NCBI RefSeq assembly: GCF_024707485.1
Contig: NZ_CP102602.1
Coordinates: 434,001 to 498,000 of the forward strand
DNA length: 64,000 nucleotides
Reading direction: 5' to 3'
Origin: Thermococcus thermotolerans
Lineage (GTDB): Archaea; Methanobacteriota_B; Thermococci; Thermococcales; Thermococcaceae
Shown: one piece after another, positions 8,967 through 17,951 of the stretch
How the letters are laid out: every line of letters starts with the position of its first letter
How positions within the stretch are numbered: position 1 is the first letter of the stretch
Translations under genes and position numbers: made by a program
Notes under the pieces: model-generated
Told to the model about the DNA's origin: nothing
The model's database searches: none
What the model saw: the letters and a program-made list of their open reading frames with translations, nothing else

Positions 8967-10661
8967 ATGGCCGAAGCAAGTCAGCTGTTTAAGGAGTTCA
9001 AGATTCAGAGCGTCAGTGAGTTCTTCAGACGAAACGCGGCCATGCTTGGCTACACAGGCAAGATACGCTCCCTTACCACGGTCGTCCATGAGGCAGTTAC
9101 AAACTCCCTCGATGCCTGTGAGGAGGCAGGAATTCCCCCCTACATCCGCGTTGAGATAGAGGAGCTTGGAAGGGAGCACTACAAGGTCATAGTGGAGGAC
9201 AACGGACCGGGAATCCCCGAGAAGTACATAACCCACGTTTTCGGTAAGATGCTCGCCGGAACCAAGGCCCACAGGAACATACAAAGCAGGGGCCAGCAGG
9301 GTATAGGTATAAGCGGTGCAGTCATGTTTGCCCAGATAACGAGCGGAAAGGCAACGCGCGTCATCACCTCCACCGGCGGCGATAAAACCATCGAGGCCTG
9401 GGTTAAGATTGACGTTGACAAGAACGAGGGTAAAATAGTCAAAAAGGAGAAGCACCCCAACCCGAAGGGCTGGCGCGGGACGAGGATAGAGCTTGAGGTG
9501 AAGAACGTCCGCTACATACGCTCCAAGCAGGGCGTTTACTGGTACCTCAAGCTCACCGCCATAGCGAACCCACACGCCCACATCGAGCTCATAGAGCCTG
9601 ATGGGAAGCTCATAGTCTTCCCGAGGTCGAGCGACTACATTCCGGAACCGCCGGTTGAGATGAAGCCCCACCCGCGCGGTGTCCTTACCGACGACGTTTA
9701 CAGGATGGCCAAAAAAACTAGGAGGAACACCGTGAAGCGCTTCCTCGTCGGCGAGTTCTCAAGGATAAGCGACAAGAAGATAGACGAGCTGATAGAGTAC
9801 ATCGCCGCGCTGAGGCTCATAAAGACGGAGGAGGACAAGAACGTCCAGGAGCAGCTCTACGAGAGGCTCATGAAGGGCGAGGTTAAGGCCGTCCTCCGCT
9901 CCTTCAGGGGATACACGAAGGTCGTCAAGCAGGTCGCCAAGATTATGGAGAAGCCGCCCGAGAAGCTCACCTGGCACGAGGCTGAGGAGATAGTCGAGGC
10001 CTTCAAGTACATGAAGTTCCTGGCTCCCCCGACTCATGGCCTCAGGCCGATAGGCGAGGAGAACATTGAGAAGGGCCTTAAGGGAATCCTCAAGCCGGAG
10101 TTCGTTACCGCTGTAACGAGATCGCCGAAGGTCTACTCAGGTGGTATTCCTTTCCAGGTGGAGGTTGGCCTTGCCTATGGCGGTGAAATCCCGGGTGGCT
10201 TTGAGCTCCTCCGCTATGCAAACAGGGTTCCGCTGCTCTTTGACGCAGGCTCGTGTGTAACGACGCTCGCGGCACGCTCGATAGACTGGAAGCGCTATAA
10301 GGTTGACGACCTCGACCGCGCGCCGGTGGTGCTCATGATAAACGTCATCAGCGTCCACGTCCCATACACCGGCACAGGAAAGCAGAGCATAGCCAACGTC
10401 GAGGAAATCCAGAACGAGATAAGGCTGGCCATAATGGACGCCGCCAGGAGGCTTCAGACATATCTGAGCGGCAAGCACAGGAAGCTCTACCAGGTCAAGA
10501 GGAAGAAGACCTTCGAGAAGTATGTGCCCGAGATAGCGAGGGCTCTAAGCGTCCTGACGGGAGAGGAGGAGGACGCCGTTAAGAGCTACTTCCTGGCCTT
10601 CATAGAGAGCCGCTTTGCAGCCAAAGAGGGTGAGCTTAACGAGGTGAGCGAGAATGCCTAA
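8967..10661 (+). CDS. top6B: DNA topoisomerase VI subunit B
   Basis: A 564-aa GHKL-ATPase subunit that clamps DNA and drives the type IIB strand passage. Visible: Bergerat fold motifs [10 protein letters not shown] (near 40), [11 protein letters not shown] (near 75) and GQQGIGISG (near 108), then the H2TH and transducer domains. ATG 8967 ([11 protein letters not shown]) is chosen over ATG 8961, since GAGGAGGA would touch the latter and is well spaced for the former. The 3' end overlaps top6A by 8 nt, so the subunits are translationally coupled. Confidence 0.96.
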   Translation: MAEASQLFKEFKIQSVSEFFRRNAAMLGYTGKIRSLTTVVHEAVTNSLDACEEAGIPPYIRVEIEELGREHYKVIVEDNGPGIPEKYITHVFGKMLAGTKAHRNIQSRGQQGIGISGAVMFAQITSGKATRVITSTGGDKTIEAWVKIDVDKNEGKIVKKEKHPNPKGWRGTRIELEVKNVRYIRSKQGVYWYLKLTAIANPHAHIELIEPDGKLIVFPRSSDYIPEPPVEMKPHPRGVLTDDVYRMAKKTRRNTVKRFLVGEFSRISDKKIDELIEYIAALRLIKTEEDKNVQEQLYERLMKGEVKAVLRSFRGYTKVVKQVAKIMEKPPEKLTWHEAEEIVEAFKYMKFLAPPTHGLRPIGEENIEKGLKGILKPEFVTAVTRSPKVYSGGIPFQVEVGLAYGGEIPGGFELLRYANRVPLLFDAGSCVTTLAARSIDWKRYKVDDLDRAPVVLMINVISVHVPYTGTGKQSIANVEEIQNEIRLAIMDAARRLQTYLSGKHRKLYQVKRKKTFEKYVPEIARALSVLTGEEEDAVKSYFLAFIESRFAAKEGELNEVSENA

Positions 10662-11814
10662 ATCCAAGGTCGTCAAACGTGAGAAGCCCAGGGAGCGCTT
10701 TTCCTACGACCCGACCAGGGTGCTCACCAAGCTGGAGGAGTATGGAAGGAGGGTTCTTGAAGACATAAAGGCCGGAAAGAACCCCTACTTCGACATCCCG
10801 ATGCGTGGACTGAACAACGTCTACTTCGACGAGAAGAGGCGCGTCATCAGGATGGGGGACAAACTCTCCAGGAGGTACTTCCTCAACGTAGCCCATGCAA
10901 GAAAGTTCATGCAGACCTTACTCATAATGGCCTACGTTAAAAGGCTGGTAAGCGAGGGCAAGCACGCGAGCCTTCGTGAAGCCTACTACGCCAACAAGCA
11001 CACCATCCCGGGAACGAAGGAGAACACCTTCGAAGACCAGCGCGAAAGCGATCCCATCATCGAAGACCTCGAAAGGATGCTCGGCGTCCTGCGTGAGGAG
11101 ATGCACCTCACGGCCGACAGGCGCGGCTACATCTACGGTGACATAGTTATACGCGACGGCGAGGACGAGTTCAACACGTCAAAGCTCGGTATGGGCGGCT
11201 GGGCGGTTCCAGGAACGGTCGAGCACCTCCAGTTCGTTGAGGTTAACGTGGACTACGCCCTAGTCGTCGAGACGGCAGCAATGGCCGACCGTCTCATCGA
11301 GGAAAAGTTCCCGAAGAAGGAGAACGCTCTCATCATAGCCACCCAGGGCCAGGCCTCCCGTGGAGTCAGGAGGCTCATTCACAGGCTCCACTACGAGGAA
11401 GGGCTGCCCATTATAGTCTTCACCGATGGAGACCCCTACGGTTGGTACATCTACTCCACCATAAAGCAGGGCTCCATCAACCTCGCCTACCTGAGCGACA
11501 AGCTCGCAACTCCGGAGGCGAAGTTCGTGGGAATGACCATGGACGACATAAAGCGCTACGGCCTTGAGAACGTCACTGAAAAGCTCAAGGGCATCCCGCC
11601 AAACAAGAAGGGCGGTCCAACCGGTGACTACAAGCGCATTCTGGAGGAGATGGAATACCCGTGGTTCCAGAACAAGGAGTGGCAGAGGCAGCTCAAGATG
11701 GCCGTTAAGATGGGGGTCAGGATAGAGCAGCAGGCCCTGGCCAACAAGAGCCTTGAATTCGTGGCGAAGAAGTACCTACCTGAAAAGATAAACAACGGTG
11801 AGCTCCTGCCATGA
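10654..11814 (+). CDS. top6A: DNA topoisomerase VI subunit A (Spo11-like)
   Basis: A 386-aa DNA-cleaving subunit. The winged-helix CAP domain contains [11 protein letters not shown] with the likely catalytic tyrosine at Y111 or Y112; the TOPRIM domain follows with ALIIATQGQ and [10 protein letters not shown] (metal-binding DxD) at about 260. Together with subunit B it forms the A2B2 enzyme. It overlaps both neighbours (8 nt upstream, 4 nt ATGA downstream). Confidence 0.96.
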   Translation: MPKSKVVKREKPRERFSYDPTRVLTKLEEYGRRVLEDIKAGKNPYFDIPMRGLNNVYFDEKRRVIRMGDKLSRRYFLNVAHARKFMQTLLIMAYVKRLVSEGKHASLREAYYANKHTIPGTKENTFEDQRESDPIIEDLERMLGVLREEMHLTADRRGYIYGDIVIRDGEDEFNTSKLGMGGWAVPGTVEHLQFVEVNVDYALVVETAAMADRLIEEKFPKKENALIIATQGQASRGVRRLIHRLHYEEGLPIIVFTDGDPYGWYIYSTIKQGSINLAYLSDKLATPEAKFVGMTMDDIKRYGLENVTEKLKGIPPNKKGGPTGDYKRILEEMEYPWFQNKEWQRQLKMAVKMGVRIEQQALANKSLEFVAKKYLPEKINNGELLP

Positions 11815-13058
11815 CGACGACGGAGGAACTCGTCGCGCAGGTGAACAAGATACTGGACGACATCGGGATAGACATGGACGGGTTATTTGAGACTTTCGAC
11901 ATCCCGTCCATTTCTTATCACCTTAGGGAGAACCTCTCCCTCCTTCAGGAGCTTGAGGAAGACCTCTCAAGGAGAGTTGGTGAGACCACCCCATCAGTCA
12001 GGGGCATGGGCAAGCGTGACCGCGATCCTCACATCCAGTGGATTTACAAGAAGAAGCGCAACAGGATTCTCGCCCTTGAAAGGCTCCGTGCGGCGATAAC
12101 CGCCCACAAGATGGCCCTTGCCCTCATCTCCGCCAACTACACCTTCTTCCTCGGGAAGAAACCTGTAACCCTCAAGGAGCTCACGAGGGAAAACGTTGAG
12201 AATGTTGAGGCCGTCCCGAGGAATGTTCAGGTAGGCAGGATAGAAGTGTTGCCCCACCTGGCCTATTCCGGCGATGTCCTGAGGCTCCTCGCCCGGGAGA
12301 GCATAGCGGTCAGGGAGTCTTTCAAGTTCATAAAGGGCAAGCTCCGCGAGAAGGGAACCGTTAGGACGCGCGGGCTTAGGATAGAAGTCGAGTACTGGGA
12401 GAACAACAGGCTCAAAAAGGCCCGGATTGACCTGCCGGCGGACGCCGACATAGAGGGGGAGCTGAGAAAGCGCTACGGAAGGCGCTTCCGCTGGCGCGTG
12501 CTGAGCTTCGTCAAGACCAAGGGGGTTTTGATAAACAACCACTATACAGTTGACAACCTCTCCCTGGCCTATTCTGTCCTTGATCCGGAGAAGGGCGCCG
12601 AAAAACTTGGCCTCGACCTCTTCCGCTACTATTTCCTCACCTCCGAGAACGAGAGGGAAACTCTCGGCCTCTACCCCAACATAAAGCTCTGCATAGACTG
12701 CCACTACTCGATATTTGACCTTCCCTTCCGGAACGAGCCTAACTTTAGGACGGGTCACGGCAGTATGCTCATAATAAGGAAGTGCGAGATGGAGAATGCC
12801 CTCGTTGGAAAGAGGAAGGATCTGACCAGCGTTCCCAACTACCTCCTCGGCGCGGTTCTCCTCTACGGGATGAGCGAATACAGTGAAGAGAGGGTTGCCG
12901 AGCTTCTCGGCGTGCCGAAGGATGAACTTGAGGAGGCCATCAGGAAGTTCGTGATTTCCGGCCTGCACAGGACTCTTTTCGCCGACACGAAGAAGTTTGA
13001 GAAGTTCCTGCCGAAGAGTGATAAGGCCAAGCAGTTTTTGGCCCTCCTCCAGGGGTGA
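11811..13058 (+). CDS. conserved archaeal protein, DUF530-like
   Basis: A 415-aa protein that I recognise as probably the DUF530 family; no function is established. It carries a possible zinc ligand pair in [13 protein letters not shown] (near 304), few other cysteines, and a C-terminal helical segment with a helix-turn-helix-like [20 protein letters not shown]. Its ATG overlaps the top6A stop (ATGA), which ties it to DNA topology or replication-linked genes by context only. Confidence 0.7.
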   Translation: MTTTEELVAQVNKILDDIGIDMDGLFETFDIPSISYHLRENLSLLQELEEDLSRRVGETTPSVRGMGKRDRDPHIQWIYKKKRNRILALERLRAAITAHKMALALISANYTFFLGKKPVTLKELTRENVENVEAVPRNVQVGRIEVLPHLAYSGDVLRLLARESIAVRESFKFIKGKLREKGTVRTRGLRIEVEYWENNRLKKARIDLPADADIEGELRKRYGRRFRWRVLSFVKTKGVLINNHYTVDNLSLAYSVLDPEKGAEKLGLDLFRYYFLTSENERETLGLYPNIKLCIDCHYSIFDLPFRNEPNFRTGHGSMLIIRKCEMENALVGKRKDLTSVPNYLLGAVLLYGMSEYSEERVAELLGVPKDELEEAIRKFVISGLHRTLFADTKKFEKFLPKSDKAKQFLALLQG

Positions 13059-13062
13059 GCCT

Positions 13063-13473
13063 ATGAGGGTGGAGGTTAAGGCGCGAAACAATTCTGAACT
13101 CATAAGGAAGCTCAACGAGGTGCTGAGCGATGAGGTTACGGAGGTCTACGTAAACCTCCGCCCGACGAAGGAGATACTCGTGAGGATTCTTGAGCGCGCC
13201 CCCAACGTGAGAAAAATTTCCTGCCCCCCGAGCCTCTATCCCAAGGTCTCGAAAAAGGCCGTCAAAGCCCTCGCCCAGATGGGTATAGAGCTCGTCCCCG
13301 AGGGCTACCCCCGGGGAAGGCCCAGGAAATACGACGAGGGAACCATTAAGGAGGTTCAGAACCTCATAATGAACGGCGTTCCCCCCAAGGAGATAAGCGC
13401 CAGGATGGGCATCCCGCTCCGGACGGTTTACTACATGATCGAGCAGCTGGGTGTCCGGCGATGGAAAGGCTGA
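13063..13473 (+). CDS. DUF1699 family protein with C-terminal helix-turn-helix
   Basis: A 136-aa protein. The N-terminal 75 residues form an alpha/beta domain (VTEVYVNLRPTKEILVRILE), followed by GYPRGRPRKYDE, an AT-hook-like basic linker, and a resolvase-like helix-turn-helix (GVPPKEISARMGIPLRTVYYMI). It is probably a DNA-binding regulator. The start at 13063 follows GGGGTGAG, 5 nt after the preceding stop. Its last 13 nt overlap the next gene. Confidence 0.75.
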   Translation: MRVEVKARNNSELIRKLNEVLSDEVTEVYVNLRPTKEILVRILERAPNVRKISCPPSLYPKVSKKAVKALAQMGIELVPEGYPRGRPRKYDEGTIKEVQNLIMNGVPPKEISARMGIPLRTVYYMIEQLGVRRWKG

Positions 13474-14234
13474 AGACCCTGTATCTGGTTCTTTTCGTGT
13501 CTTTTATCCTCTTCTCCACGCTCCTAGGCAGGACGGCAGTTCACGGGGGGACTACGGTCTTCAATTTCGAGTGGGTCTTTTTCTTCGCCAACCTCTTCCT
13601 GTTTGCGGCTGCAGGCTACGTGCTGAAGATGCTCCTTGAGGGGAACTTTGAGAGGGGGATGAAGAGAACCAAGAGGGGCAACATCCTTGCGGGCGCCATA
13701 ACGCTTCTGGCGATGTTCGTTGCCATCAAACTGCTTTTCGAAAAGAAACCGGAAGACCTCGTGAACGGGGGCAAAGTGGGGGAAACCCTCTCAGGGGTCT
13801 GGTACAACGTCACCTCCGGCGACTTCGTCGTTACTCTAAGGGAGCTCCCCGAGATATTCTATCTCATTCCCTTCATAGTCTTCATCCTGTTCCTCCTCAC
13901 GGTGAGGAGGCGTAAGAAACCGAAGAGGGTTCCCTTTGAGGTCAGGTTCGAGCCCCAGATGACCTACGACTCCATAGAGGGCACCCCCGCGGAGAGGGTC
14001 ATAAAGATGTACAAAAACGTCGTGGCCGGCCTCGTCATGAGGGGCTACCCCTATCAGGAGAGCTGGACACACTGGGAGCACAAAGAAAAGCTGAGGGAAA
14101 TCTTCCCTGACCTCGAAGACATCGACGTCCTCACGAGGATATTCGAGAAGGCCAAATATGCCGGCAGGCTGGACGAGGCCGATGTCGCCGCCGCCAGGAG
14201 GAGCTATGACCGACTCATGGAGCTGCTTAGGTAG
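13461..14234 (+). CDS. membrane protein with DUF4129-like C-terminal domain
   Basis: A 257-aa protein with hydrophobic helices near 7-25, 36-55, 77-92 and 133-149, then a soluble domain from about 175 that matches DUF4129 (TPAERVIKMYKNVVAGLVMRGY, then LTRIFEKAKYAGR). In many archaea DUF4129 proteins accompany transglutaminase-like or MoxR modules; none is seen here. The function is unknown. Confidence 0.7.
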   Translation: MERLKTLYLVLFVSFILFSTLLGRTAVHGGTTVFNFEWVFFFANLFLFAAAGYVLKMLLEGNFERGMKRTKRGNILAGAITLLAMFVAIKLLFEKKPEDLVNGGKVGETLSGVWYNVTSGDFVVTLRELPEIFYLIPFIVFILFLLTVRRRKKPKRVPFEVRFEPQMTYDSIEGTPAERVIKMYKNVVAGLVMRGYPYQESWTHWEHKEKLREIFPDLEDIDVLTRIFEKAKYAGRLDEADVAAARRSYDRLMELLR

Positions 14235-14244
14235 GTTTAAAAAG
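14235..14244 (+). promoter_or_regulatory. TATA box of mptA
   Basis: GTTTAAAAAG lies about 45 bp before the ATG at 14284 and directly follows the DUF4129 gene, so mptA has its own promoter. Confidence 0.6.
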
Positions 14245-14283
14245 CGGTCGAATTAGAAGCCCCTAAAAAAGAGGGTGATGCTC

Positions 14284-15087
14284 ATGCTCGTCGAGACCCA
14301 GGAGGAGACCCCAGAGATAAGGGAGCGCCTTCACCGCGTCGGAATCACAAACCTTCGCACCGTGGCGAGGATAAACTGGAAGGGTCGGGTGTACACCTTC
14401 CTTCCAGTGTTTGAGATAACCATAGACGTTCCGGGAGAGAAGAAGGGAATACACATGAGCCGGCTCGTGGAGAGCATAACCGAGGCCATGAGTGAGGCGG
14501 TTGAGGAAGAGGTCATGCAGGCCCACAGGTCGCTCGAGGAGCTTGGAAGGTGTATAATCCGTAGACTGGAAGGAAAGCACCCGCACAGGCGCGCCGAGGT
14601 CTGGATAAGGACCCATCTAATAATCCCGCGCGAGACTCCGGCGAGTAAAAGGACGACCTACGAGCCCTACGACGTCGAGGTCGGCGTCATCAAAAATGAG
14701 AACGGTTCGTTTGAGAAAGTTCTTAGGGTCAAGGTCATCGGCAACACAGCCTGTCCCCACGCCATGGCCAACAACAACGGAAAGACCCACATACAGAGAG
14801 CCATTGGAGAGCTTGAGGTGAGAACGGCCTTTGACGAGGAGATAGCCCTCGAGGACATGATAGACGTTGTGGAGAGTTCCTTCAGTCATCCAACCTACAC
14901 CCTGCTGAAGACGATAGATGAGAACGCCGTGGTCCAAGGCATGTACAGAAACCCCAAGTTCGTGGAAGACGTCGCGAGGGAGATATTCGCCAAGGCCAAG
15001 GAGCGGTTCAGGGGCAAGGTCCACGTGAAGGTCATCAGCAACGAGAGCATCCACAAGCACGATGTGATAGCGGAGACGTGGAGCTGA
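14284..15087 (+). CDS. mptA: GTP cyclohydrolase MptA (FolE2/type IB related)
   Basis: A 267-aa tunnelling-fold enzyme that opens GTP at the entry to pterin and 7-deazaguanine (preQ0/archaeosine) synthesis. Family motifs seen: GIHMSR near 56, the metal-site stretch [12 protein letters not shown] near 158, and ESFSHPT-like [12 protein letters not shown] near 202. The start at 14284 follows GAGGGTGATG. In this organism the product would mainly feed archaeosine in tRNA, and would also be required by any DNA deazaguanine system such as the island at 26.6 kb. Confidence 0.92.
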   Translation: MLVETQEETPEIRERLHRVGITNLRTVARINWKGRVYTFLPVFEITIDVPGEKKGIHMSRLVESITEAMSEAVEEEVMQAHRSLEELGRCIIRRLEGKHPHRRAEVWIRTHLIIPRETPASKRTTYEPYDVEVGVIKNENGSFEKVLRVKVIGNTACPHAMANNNGKTHIQRAIGELEVRTAFDEEIALEDMIDVVESSFSHPTYTLLKTIDENAVVQGMYRNPKFVEDVAREIFAKAKERFRGKVHVKVISNESIHKHDVIAETWS

Positions 15088-15111
15088 TGGTTCGAAATTC
15101 GATGCATGTCC

Positions 15112-15181
15112 GCCATTTTTGGCAACCGAAATTTTTCCGCTGGAATAAAACATTTTGTTAAACAACTTCGCCAATCTTGGC
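15112..15181. repeat. two GCCA-N4-TGGC dyads in an AT-rich spacer
   Basis: GCCATTTTTGGC at 15112-15123 and GCCAATCTTGGC at 15170-15181 are similar dyad-symmetric sites 58 bp apart, in the non-coding stretch 15088-15371 before the exported-protein cassette. A perfect 10-bp palindrome ACTTCGAAGT at 15281-15290 abuts the cassette TATA box. They could be operators; nothing else is evident in this spacer. Confidence 0.5.
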
Positions 15182-15294
15182 ATAACTTGGTTATTAACGT
15201 GAAGTAATCCGCTCCGTTATTTGCACTATGTCATGCTTATGCCCCAGTATGGCCGATTTTTTTTTGGAATTTGTACTTCAACTTCGAAGTAAAA

Positions 15295-15306
15295 GTTAAA
15301 TATAGG
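15295..15306 (+). promoter_or_regulatory. TATA box of the exported-protein cassette
   Basis: GTTAAATATAGG lies 66-77 bp before the ATG at 15372. The leader between them contains a perfect hairpin CGCCCG-GT-CGGGCG (15324-15337) and the direct repeat 15353-15370. Confidence 0.55.
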
Positions 15307-15352
15307 TTTAAGGTACTACCAATCGCCCGGTCGGGCGTATTAATCGCCCCTC

Positions 15353-15370
15353 GGGCAGGAGGGTCGGCAA
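15353..15370 (+). repeat. 18-bp direct repeat, left copy
   Basis: GGGCAGGAGGGTCGGCAA is identical to 20980-20997; CCCT before it is shared too (22 of 23 positions). This copy provides the ribosome binding site of the secreted-protein gene. The two copies bound the 5.6-kb cassette. Confidence 0.8.
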
Positions 15371-15371
15371 G

Positions 15372-15731
15372 ATGAAAAAGTTGGTTGCCGTACTGTTCGG
15401 CCTGCTGGTAGTGGCGGCAGGGTTCGCGGCAGCGACGACTTGGGTCACCACTGAGGTACATGGATGGAGAGAAGGGAACTATGGCTGGGCACTTGCAGTA
15501 GTCGGAGTCAAGTATGACCAACAGAACCCGTATACTAACTACGATATCCTTTACAGGTACGGCCGGGGAGGACTTACTACCAAGGGACAGAGCCTTGAAT
15601 ATTATGCCTCGTACTATTACTACTACCCAGACAGCAATTCGGTAACAACTGTCACGACAGTCAGGGAAAGTAGTTCCAGTCCGATAGCCATAGAAATTGT
15701 CACGGCGACTTCTGGATGGCCATACATATGA
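15372..15731 (+). CDS. small secreted tyrosine-rich protein of unknown family
   Basis: A 119-aa protein with a clear signal peptide (MKKLVAVLFGLLVVAAGFAAA, cleavage likely after Ala) and a mature part of about 98 residues rich in Tyr, Ser, Thr and Gly, with a run of YYYYY near residue 79 and no cysteine. I do not recognise it. It is followed by three paralogous surface proteins and an ABC-2 exporter, an order that recalls peptide-bacteriocin operons (small exported product, membrane partner, ABC transporter), but homology to any bacteriocin is not shown. Start supported by GGAGG 11-15 nt upstream. Confidence 0.65.
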   Translation: MKKLVAVLFGLLVVAAGFAAATTWVTTEVHGWREGNYGWALAVVGVKYDQQNPYTNYDILYRYGRGGLTTKGQSLEYYASYYYYYPDSNSVTTVTTVRESSSSPIAIEIVTATSGWPYI

Positions 15732-15786
15732 AGAAAACACCTATTTCTTTTCAAATTTTTATCTTTTCGTATGCGGGGGGAAGTGT

Positions 15787-16884
15787 ATGGGGAGAGGAAT
15801 ACAGTGGTTTGGAGTGTTATTAGCTTCGATGCTTTTTTTAATGACTGTTCCTCACGTTTTATCCATTCCATACTGGGTTAAGCCTGGTGTGTACGTCAAA
15901 TATGCTGCTTTAAGATACGAGCCATACGTCCAGTACAAAGAATCCCTTGGAGTTAAGAAACCCCCGATGACAATGATACTGTTTTATAACCGCAGTGGGG
16001 TTCTGTTCAACATTCACGCGACGGGGGACGTTTTTCTAACCTTTGGGATAGAGCGCGACAACGGAACCCATTTGGAAGTGGCCTTCCGGCTAACTGCCTA
16101 TAACGTCACCGTTGATGTTGTACAGAAAAACAGTACTAAATTGCCAGTTTTCTGGAATGAGTCACAGATAGTCTCATCCAACATAAGCAAAACAAAATGG
16201 CCAGGTCTTGTGGAATATAAAATCCACATGAAATCGCTGAAAATTGCCGGAAGTTACTCAATAAGGAAAAACGATGGAATGGTCATCGGGCCCAACGGAA
16301 AGCACTATGGCCACACATTTCTGTGGTACGATCCTAATGAGAACTTTGGTTCAAACACTCCTTACGTTAATCTCACCCCAGTTGCATCACCTCTCTACCT
16401 CAACGGGACCATTGGGCTAGACAAAAAGCTCGTAACGCACTACGGCACGTTTGGCCCACCAATCGGCAGGGTCGTGCTGGTTCAGAAGAACCCCAGTCCG
16501 ATAAAAGTGTGCTTTTCCGTGGGAACCCACAAAGAGTGTCCCTTCGGAACAGGGGACAATGAGATTATTGGGGGGATTACGTATGACCCCGCTAGTGGGA
16601 TAACTATTGCTGGTGACCTGCTGATACCCCCCGCTGATGTCAGGGCCATAGGCATCGTTTACGCACTCTTCAGCGATCTTAAGGGGGCCTACTTTAACGA
16701 GGTGAAGGCAGACTACTCGATGTATCCAGTTCTCCAGATTTACGATACCAACGCTGAGTTCCAGAAGGCCCAAGAGGTTCCGTTCTCAAAGGCTAAAACT
16801 CCGTGGAAGTACGTCTTCTACATAGCACTAACCGTTCTTGGTATAATGGCTGGAACAAGAAGCGGGGGGCTTCCAAAATGGTGA
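15787..16884 (+). CDS. surface protein, cassette paralogue 1
   Basis: A 365-aa protein with a signal peptide (about 1-29), then the motif IPYWVKPGVYVKY, a large extracellular domain with many NxS/T glycosylation sites, the shared blocks PVFWNESQIVSS and YGHTFLWYDPN, and a C-terminal transmembrane helix. The same blocks recur in the next two genes, so this is a tandem gene family. Function unknown; the topology suggests anchored extracellular domains. The C-terminal tail (AGTRSGGLPKW) differs from the WxxKKR-like tails of the paralogues, while the alternative frame here reads WNKKRG, so a small indel is possible. Start at 15787 after GGGGGGAAG. Confidence 0.68.
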   Translation: MGRGIQWFGVLLASMLFLMTVPHVLSIPYWVKPGVYVKYAALRYEPYVQYKESLGVKKPPMTMILFYNRSGVLFNIHATGDVFLTFGIERDNGTHLEVAFRLTAYNVTVDVVQKNSTKLPVFWNESQIVSSNISKTKWPGLVEYKIHMKSLKIAGSYSIRKNDGMVIGPNGKHYGHTFLWYDPNENFGSNTPYVNLTPVASPLYLNGTIGLDKKLVTHYGTFGPPIGRVVLVQKNPSPIKVCFSVGTHKECPFGTGDNEIIGGITYDPASGITIAGDLLIPPADVRAIGIVYALFSDLKGAYFNEVKADYSMYPVLQIYDTNAEFQKAQEVPFSKAKTPWKYVFYIALTVLGIMAGTRSGGLPKW

Positions 16885-17951
16885 ACCTTGCACTTTCAAT
16901 ATCGGTGGCTGGAGTCATCCTCATTGGGATCCTTCCTCTAGCAATGGCAATCCCCTACTGGGCGGGCAACGCTTCCCTCACCTACGAAGCAAACTACTAT
17001 GCCCCGTATGTTGATTATCGACTTTCACAGGGGGACAAGCCGGAGTGGATAACAACATCCATTCTGATCTACAACTACTCGGGTGTGCTTTACATAATTA
17101 AAACCTATGGATCAACAACACTGGAGTTCCATCTGAAAAGAGATGGCCGGTTTGTGGACGTTACGGCGGAGATAATCCTCAAAAATGTTAACGTGAGCGC
17201 CTTTCTACCCCCGGGCATTTCTCCTCCCTCATTCTGGAACGAATCAAAGGTCATATCCACGAAGGTCATGAAGAGCCATTACCCCGGATTTGAAGACTGG
17301 AAGTGGTATATTTTCCATCTCAGGGAGCTCACAATAGTAGGGAAGTACAGGATACGGGTCAATGACAGCATGGTGATAAAAGACGGCACCGTTTACGGCC
17401 ATACGATGCTCTGGGACGACCCCATGAATCCTCTTACCAATGACTCCCCTTTTTCAATTCACCCCCTCAGCACAAGAATAAAGAGCGTTCAAATTGACAA
17501 TGATAATGTTTTCAGGATCCGGAACATAACAATCGAACCTCCCACCAAGCTCGTGGTCACAACACCCTACTCCTATAACCTAACCCAACACCTGAGGAAG
17601 GACTTTCTGATTGAGAATAACCCATACTCAGCGATGATTTTCAGGTTCGATGCCTCCGGAGGGATCCTCCTTTCAACGTTTCAGGAGGCTCCCGATTTCT
17701 GGGCACTAGGCGTTCTAAGCGCAAGTTTCGTCGATGAGTACTCTCTTTACCAGGTTGAAGTTAAAGGTGATAAATTCTACCTCACGGGACTCGTATTGGA
17801 GAACTTCACAACAAAAGTTGAGAGTACAGGGAGAGATGTCCGCTATCCCCGCCCTAAAACGGGGCTTAAGTGGATGTTCTATGCAAGCATTGCAATACTG
17901 GCAGGGGTCTTAGTGTGGAACCTGAAGCTAGTGGGGGTGGGCAGGCGATGA
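16878..17951 (+). CDS. surface protein, cassette paralogue 2
   Basis: A 357-aa protein organised like its neighbours: signal peptide, IPYWAGNASLTYEANYYAPY, glycosylation sites, SFWNESKVIST, VYGHTMLWDDP, then a C-terminal transmembrane helix (about 333-350) with a basic end (GVGRR). It starts at ATG 16878, 7 nt inside the preceding gene, with GGGGGG upstream. It is the most diverged of the three: the region that carries GGITYDPASGI in paralogue 1 reads FDASGGILL. Confidence 0.68.
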   Translation: MVNLALSISVAGVILIGILPLAMAIPYWAGNASLTYEANYYAPYVDYRLSQGDKPEWITTSILIYNYSGVLYIIKTYGSTTLEFHLKRDGRFVDVTAEIILKNVNVSAFLPPGISPPSFWNESKVISTKVMKSHYPGFEDWKWYIFHLRELTIVGKYRIRVNDSMVIKDGTVYGHTMLWDDPMNPLTNDSPFSIHPLSTRIKSVQIDNDNVFRIRNITIEPPTKLVVTTPYSYNLTQHLRKDFLIENNPYSAMIFRFDASGGILLSTFQEAPDFWALGVLSASFVDEYSLYQVEVKGDKFYLTGLVLENFTTKVESTGRDVRYPRPKTGLKWMFYASIAILAGVLVWNLKLVGVGRR

